From NCBI RefSeq assembly GCF_030272615.1, contig NW_026729343.1, forward strand, positions 29,511 to 93,510: a DNA stretch of 64,000 bases. Direction: 5' to 3'. Positions 59,735 through 64,000 of the stretch are shown here, piece after piece. Position numbers and translations under genes: made by a program. Source of the stretch: Cryptomeria japonica (lineage: Eukaryota > Streptophyta > Pinopsida > Cupressales > Cupressaceae). Position 1 is the stretch's first letter. Each line of letters opens with the position of its first letter. The notes below the pieces were generated by a model, which was given only the letters and a program-made list of their open reading frames with translations, made no database searches and had not been told where the DNA came from.

Positions 59735-59837
59735 TAGTAATTAATTCGGCCCATATGGATAAACCTGCTAGAATAATATGAAAAAGGGGCCGAATAGTAG
59801 TAATTAATTCGGCCCATATGGATAAACCTGCTAGAAT
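59735..59837. repeat. 40-bp direct repeat, 63-bp period
   Basis: Identical 40-bp copies at 59735-59774 and 59798-59837 contain TTAATTCGGCCCATATGGAT and AAACCTGCTAGAAT. The second is followed by a run of CGCTAGAATA units. Confidence 0.94.
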
Positions 59838-59987
59838 GACGCTAGAATACGCTAGAATACGCTAGAATAACCCTTCATTCTTGACTGGAACCTGCCACTA
59901 TAGTTAGCCATTCCCTACTATTCTAAGGATCTGCTTGCTAGAATAATATGAAAAAGGGCAAATAGGAGGGGGCTAGAGTAAGACAAT

Positions 59988-60236
59988 TCAAATCCCTCCC
60001 ACGATTATTGAGAGTTCGATGAATTCGTTGATGGTCGGTCCGCCCGGCGATGCAATTGAAGCGGCCACATCCGTAGATCCACCAATGCCTTCGATGGGTC
60101 CCGGCCTGGAATAAGATCTGACTATATTGGTTACTCCGAACTGGCCCAGGTGAAGACCCGAGAAAGCAAACGATCTACCAGCAGCATCTGACACGAAATC
60201 CGGCTGATCCGGCGGCTATGCTCTACTCGAACCGAT
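59988..60236 (-). pseudogene. TGYG-type block with 68-aa ORF
   Basis: A minus-strand ATG frame (59988-60194) reads SYSRPGPIEGIGGSTDVAAS and then IASPGGPTINEF, ending in a short hydrophobic tail. IGGST/DVAAS words resemble the minus-strand block at 446-520. It is the last block of this family before the hairpin-dense right end. Confidence 0.25.
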
Positions 60237-61452
60237 GGAATAATAGTTATTTATCGATGATGGGCACTTACTGGATACAAATGGCACATATCCCCCATTG
60301 GCTCCACACGATAATTCAATGATGGGCGACCGCGGTTCATCGGCACGAAATGCTCTGATTGAACGGGCGAAACAGTCATGCGTTCGGGAGGAGGCAACTC
60401 AAATTCTTCCAGAATAGTAGAACCATATAATTTGAGGGGCCCAGTCAACCTTCATTAATTAACCTGCTAGAGTAAGACATTCGAGCAGTTCATTAATCCG
60501 CCACCTATAGAATTGTAGGGGCGAATAGTAGGGGCAATCTAAAATAGTTCTAGAATCGCCCATAGAATTGTAGGGGGCCTTAGAATAGTAGGGGCATGTT
60601 GTTCTCCATTCACGCCGATGTATTGCTCGTTCACGGGTCCGTCCGTGTCCACCAGTCAATATGAGAAGGGTGGTCCGGTTCTCGCCGATCGGATCTATGG
60701 GATTGACCAGCTGCCCTATCCATCCATCTCTATGAAAGAGGTGAGCCTGCGCGCTCCTTCTAGGCTCCAAGTAACCCTCCTCTAGGCTCCGCTGGACAGT
60801 CGTCGACGTTCCCCCCTCTGACCGTCCCTGCGATGGTTCCCTGGGATCGAATATTCCCACCTAGGTTTACGTCGCCAATTGACGATGTATTGTCAGGATT
60901 CCCCCCTACGACGCATATTCCGTCGTACAGGCGGCTGTATCGAACATGCAGATGTTCCGTCTCGCCCCACCTAACTCATGAGAAAGAGACCTTTCTCGCA
61001 GCGCGACCCGGTTCTACGTCCGAAGTGCTTGTCCAAGGGCCAACTGGAATCACCTTTGTCATTGTATACCTTTTGCGACTAAGGAACGAACGTGACTGGC
61101 GCCCTACTCTAAACTAGACTAGACTAAACTCAACTAAACGCCAACTATCCCCTATTGCCTCCCCCCCACCCCCGGGGGGGAGATGGATATTCCCTACAAG
61201 TTCCCCTACTATCTATAGGGCCCCCATGCAGGGTGGGTGGGAGGACAAAAGGGTCTTCCGGAACTATACCACATAGAATTGTAGGGGCCTCCCACCCCCC
61301 TACCATTCTATAGGCTAGTGGTGGGTGGTTAAGTTCTAGCCGGGATCTCGATAAAAAGGAACGAACGCCGCCCTCCGGTTCATCGGGAGGGTAGAATTCC
61401 CAACCACAATTCCCCCCACTCATTTCACTTCGTGATGATGCAGCAGGGCCCG

Positions 61453-61684
61453 CCCGAGATTTCTCGAGGGCACTCGGGGGTGGGTGGAAGAGCGGGCTCG
61501 CCAAGAGACTCGACCACAACAATAGTATAGGGGGGCCCCCACCCCACCCCGGTTACGGGGATGGAATCCACTCTTAAGCGGCAGGAGAGGCTCGCCAAGA
61601 GACTCGAAGCACTGTGGCAGGCAACTCAAATTCCCTCCCCCCCGGGAAGCCCCGTGTGTGGGGTTGGGTGGGGGGCTAAAGGGC
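61453..61684 (+). repeat. Shuffled repeat cluster, copy A
   Basis: Three exact modules are shared with 63097-63251. CCCGAGATTTCTCGAGGGCA plus CTC is at 61453-61475, ACTCTTAAGCGGCAGGAGAG plus G at 61570-61590 (one mismatch), and a 32-bp module with TGTGGGGTTGGGTGGGGGGC at 61653-61684. Their order differs in copy B. Confidence 0.92.
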
Positions 61685-62369
61685 TCCCCCCACCCACCAA
61701 CAACTATTCCCTATGAACCGTTATTCTAGCCCCCGCCCAATCGAGCTACCTCCCCCCTACTATGTCGAAGGGCCCCAACCCCCCAGCCGCCCTACAATTC
61801 TATGGCCCTACAATTCTATGGGCTGGGGGGGCTTTACTAGGGCCCCCGCCCAATTCGGCTGCGCGAATTAATTACTGATTAATAAGGGGGGCTTTACTAG
61901 GGCCCCCGCCCCCCCCCATAGAATTGGGCGGGGGCCCTTCTATCAAGAACCCTTTCTAATAGTAGGGGGGGCTAGAATACGCTAGAATAAGGCCCCTACA
62001 ATTCGGCTGGGGGCATAACCGGGGGGAGGTAGCTCGATTGTAGGGGGCTCGCCCTACAATTCGGCTGGGGACTATCGAGTGGAGGAGGGCCCCCCCCTCG
62101 ACATTCTATGGCTCTATGGGCGATTCTAGCAACTATCGAGTGCAGGGGTATAGTTATTAACTGATGCCACCCATAGAATTGTAGGGCAGGTTATCCTAGC
62201 GAGCTGCAGTCAAGCCTTCGCCCCCCCCCCCCAATAAGAATTGTAGATTATTGTAGGGGACTCGCCCTACAATTCGGCTGGGACTGATCCGAGCAAGAGG
62301 TATATAGTGGTAAAGTTGTTTGTTTACCACCCACCCTGCAGAAAGAATAATTGAAGCAGGGTGGGCCCC

Positions 62370-62387
62370 TACTATTCTATGGGAACA
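62370..62387. repeat. Family-1 miniature hairpin (representative copy)
   Basis: The type sequence is CCCTACTATTCTATGGG, or CCCATAGAATAGTAGGG on the other strand. The fold is CCC-TA/TA-GGG with one bulged base and a six-base loop (GAATAG or GAATTG). Capped variants keep complementarity: CCCT...AGGG with loops ACTATTCGCC, ACTATTTGA or ACTATTCTA, and CCCTACTATCTATAGGG. Further variants change the 5' half (CCCTCAAATTC, CCCTCGACATTC) or end in GGCTGGG. Both orientations are common throughout the window except 7-19 kb. When translated, copies give the recurrent peptides PYYSMG, PTILWG and LLFYG seen in many spurious frames. Confidence 0.85.
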
Positions 62388-63060
62388 ACTACCTTAGAAT
62401 AGTAGGGGCCCTATGAATGCACACTGCCATTATTCTGCAAGGTGGTAATAGGAAGCAATTTCCGGGGTGGGTGGGCCCCTACAACGGCATCTACCTCTGC
62501 CCCATAGAATTGTAGGGCGAGCCCCCTACCATTCTAAAGGGCTAGCCCCCTACCCCTACTATTTGTAAGGGTAAGGGCTAGCAAGCTAATTAATTACGCA
62601 TTAATCTACCATAGAATTTGAGGGCTTGACTGCAGCCCCATTAGAATTGTAGGGGGCCCCCCTTATTAATCAGCTTGCTAGAATAATCAACACTCGATAG
62701 TTGCTAGAATCGAGTCGAGCAGTTCATTAATCCGTGAATTAATAAGCCTGCTCAATAGTTATAGAATCTTTCTCACCCTAAGCAAGATATAGAACCCTCT
62801 TTATTAATCAGCCTGCCCATAGAATTGTAGGGCGAGCAGTTCATAACTATACCCCCCTCCCCCCCTTTCTATAGTTGTAGTAATCTACCTCCAAGTTCTT
62901 CTAGCAGGCGTACATTAATGGCAGGGGGCCCACACTCCATAGAATGTCGAGGGAATCAGCCCGCTAGAATAACCTGCTAGAATAAGCGGCGAATAAGCGA
63001 ATAAGCAAATAGAGTAACCTCCCTGCCTATAGTCCCCACCCACCCCATTAGGATAGTAGG

Positions 63061-63251
63061 GCCCTGCTAGATTAATAAAGAGGGTCTCGACATTTGCGTG
63101 TGTGGGGTTGGGTGGGGGGCTAAAGGGCCTGCTAGATTAATAAAGAGGGTCTCGATCTATTTGCCAGGGGTAGTTCCGAGACTCTTAAGTGGCAGGAGAG
63201 GAGAGCTCTTATCCCACCCTCCCGAGGGCCCGAGATTTCTCGAGGGCACTC
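63061..63251 (+). repeat. Shuffled repeat cluster, copy B
   Basis: The modules of 61453-61684 reappear at 63097-63128, 63181-63201 and 63229-63251, in reversed order but the same orientation. A CTGCTAGATTAATAAAGAGG unit is additionally duplicated at 63064-63090 and 63129-63155. Confidence 0.92.
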
Positions 63252-63572
63252 TTAAGCTACTCCCCCACCCCACCCCAATCTATAGCTCGATTCTAGAACC
63301 ATTTTAGCGTCGATTCTAGAACGATTTTAGACGCAGGCTTCAATCAAGCCCTCGACATTCTATGGTAGATTAATGCGCCCGCGGGTAGATTAATACGCCT
63401 GCTAGATGAAGCTAGAATACGCTAGCCTTTTAGAATGGTAGTAATTAATTCGGAATTAATAAACCTGCTAGAATATGCTAGAATACGCTCCCCGGCTGGG
63501 GGGAGGGCCCTTACTCTAGCAGGTTAATTAATTGACTGGGGGTTGCTCGCCCTCAAATTCTATGGACTGCTC

Positions 63573-63630
63573 GGGCTAGCCCCAGTAAAGCCCCTACGGG
63601 GGGTAGGGCTAGCCCCAGTAAAGCCCCTAC
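63573..63630. repeat. 25-bp direct repeat, 33-bp period
   Basis: GGGCTAGCCCCAGTAAAGCC plus CCTAC occurs at 63573-63597 and 63606-63630. The second copy continues into a family-1 GGCTGGG-type hairpin. Confidence 0.93.
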
Positions 63631-63739
63631 AATTCGGCTGGGGGTAGGGCTAGCAACTATCGAGTGCAAGCTGATGCCCCCAGCCCCCTACAATTTTGGG
63701 GGTAGGGCAGTCGACGATTCTAGGACTATTTTAGCAGCC

Positions 63740-63834
63740 CCCGGTTATGCCCCCGGGCGGGGGCTGGGGGGGCTGCTCGCCCTCGACATTTTATGGACTA
63801 CTCGCCCGGTTATGCCCCCGGGCGGGGGCTGGGG
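63740..63834. repeat. 30-bp direct repeat, GC-rich hairpin
   Basis: CCCGGTTATGCCCCCGGGCG plus GGGGCTGGGG occurs at 63740-63769 and 63805-63834. Each copy contains the palindrome CCCCCGGGCGGGGG, imperfect at one base. Confidence 0.92.
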
Positions 63835-63976
63835 CCGGATTCCCTAGGGGTGGGTGGGAGGAGGCTATGGGGCGCATTAATGAACGCATTCCCTCCCCCG
63901 GGCGGGCGGCTGGTACTGCAGTCAAGCCCTACAATTCTATGGGGGCTTACTCTAGCAGGTTCATTAATGAAGGGCG

Positions 63977-63996
63977 GCCCCTACTATTCTATGGCC
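63977..63996. repeat. Family-1 miniature hairpin (right edge)
   Basis: This is a CCCCTACTATTCTATGGCCCC copy at the window edge. It follows a CTCTAGCAGGTTCATTAATG module, the usual neighbour of family 1 in the last 7 kb. Confidence 0.8.
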
Positions 63997-64000
63997 CCTA

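Larger units (their letters stand above)
60437..64000. other. Hairpin-dense mosaic, no gene
   Basis: By eye about 35 family-1 members occur in 3.6 kb, with many family-4 modules and G-tracts. Only 60.6-61.1 kb is free of them. The rest is shuffled modules, several of which are listed as direct repeats. Confidence 0.7.

Noticed and set aside
60459-61522. 133-aa and 125-aa minus-strand frames
   Set aside because: Their ends are made of family-1 hairpins and C/G tracts, and the middle parts show no domain.
1-64000. LTR retrotransposon or plastid-derived insert
   Set aside because: No primer-binding site, polypurine-tract/LTR pair, reverse-transcriptase motif or familiar plastid gene text was found.

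Overview
This window looks like plant mitochondrial DNA with almost no genes. The only gene I can call with confidence is a land-plant mitochondrial-type tRNA-Glu (anticodon UUC) at 47881-47952, on the plus strand. I found no recognisable exon of a respiratory, ribosomal-protein, cytochrome-maturation or rRNA gene, no group II intron core, no retrotransposon signature, no bacterial operon and no CRISPR array. One tRNA in 64 kb, a roughly balanced GC content and strongly repetitive spacer suggest a very large, repeat-expanded mitochondrial genome. A gymnosperm is my best guess and a fern or lycophyte is possible, but the sequence alone does not settle the lineage.

The spacer is built mainly from two kinds of repetitive material. 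The first is a set of miniature hairpins 16-25 bp long. Family 1 (type CCCTACTATTCTATGGG and its reverse complement) is the commonest, with roughly 35 recognisable copies in the last 3.6 kb alone. Family 2 has a TTGTTTCTT loop and five clear copies. Family 3 is CATGTTACGTATAGAATC. Family 4 is an AT-rich hairpin of type ATTAAT-loop-ATTAAT, usually next to CTGCTAGAATAAG modules. In families 1 and 2 the two arms differ between copies but mostly stay complementary. Families 1, 3 and 4 are often inserted beside or inside one another, mixed with G-tracts of the type GGGTGGGTGGGAGG.

The second kind is a dispersed family of compositionally biased blocks. On one strand or the other they read as Ala/Thr/Gly/Ser/Tyr-rich peptide with recurring TGYG-like words. 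About twenty blocks lie between 0.4 and 60.2 kb, in both orientations. The longest ATG-initiated frames are 158 aa (50047-50523, minus) and 150 aa (36564-37016, minus). I do not recognise a protein family. They may be remains of one repetitive gene family or triplet-phased low-complexity DNA; this is the most interesting unexplained signal here.

Layout: 1-6.9 kb is hairpin-rich with peptide-like blocks at 0.45-0.84 and 2.8-3.07 kb. 7-19.1 kb is hairpin-poor, has purine-rich stretches, and holds its own direct and inverted repeats. 19.1-35.6 kb is hairpin-rich and interrupted by peptide-like blocks at 21.3-22.1 and 24.8 kb. 35.6-45.1 kb has peptide-like blocks, a 0.5-kb island of ordinary-looking sequence at 40.25-40.74 kb and nested tandem repeats. 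45.1-49.8 kb carries trnE in a hairpin-rich setting. 49.8-51.4 kb is the densest peptide-like cluster. 51.4-64 kb becomes increasingly hairpin-dense and ends in a mosaic of shuffled repeat modules. No operon logic applies; the window is best read as repeat-driven spacer around a single tRNA gene.
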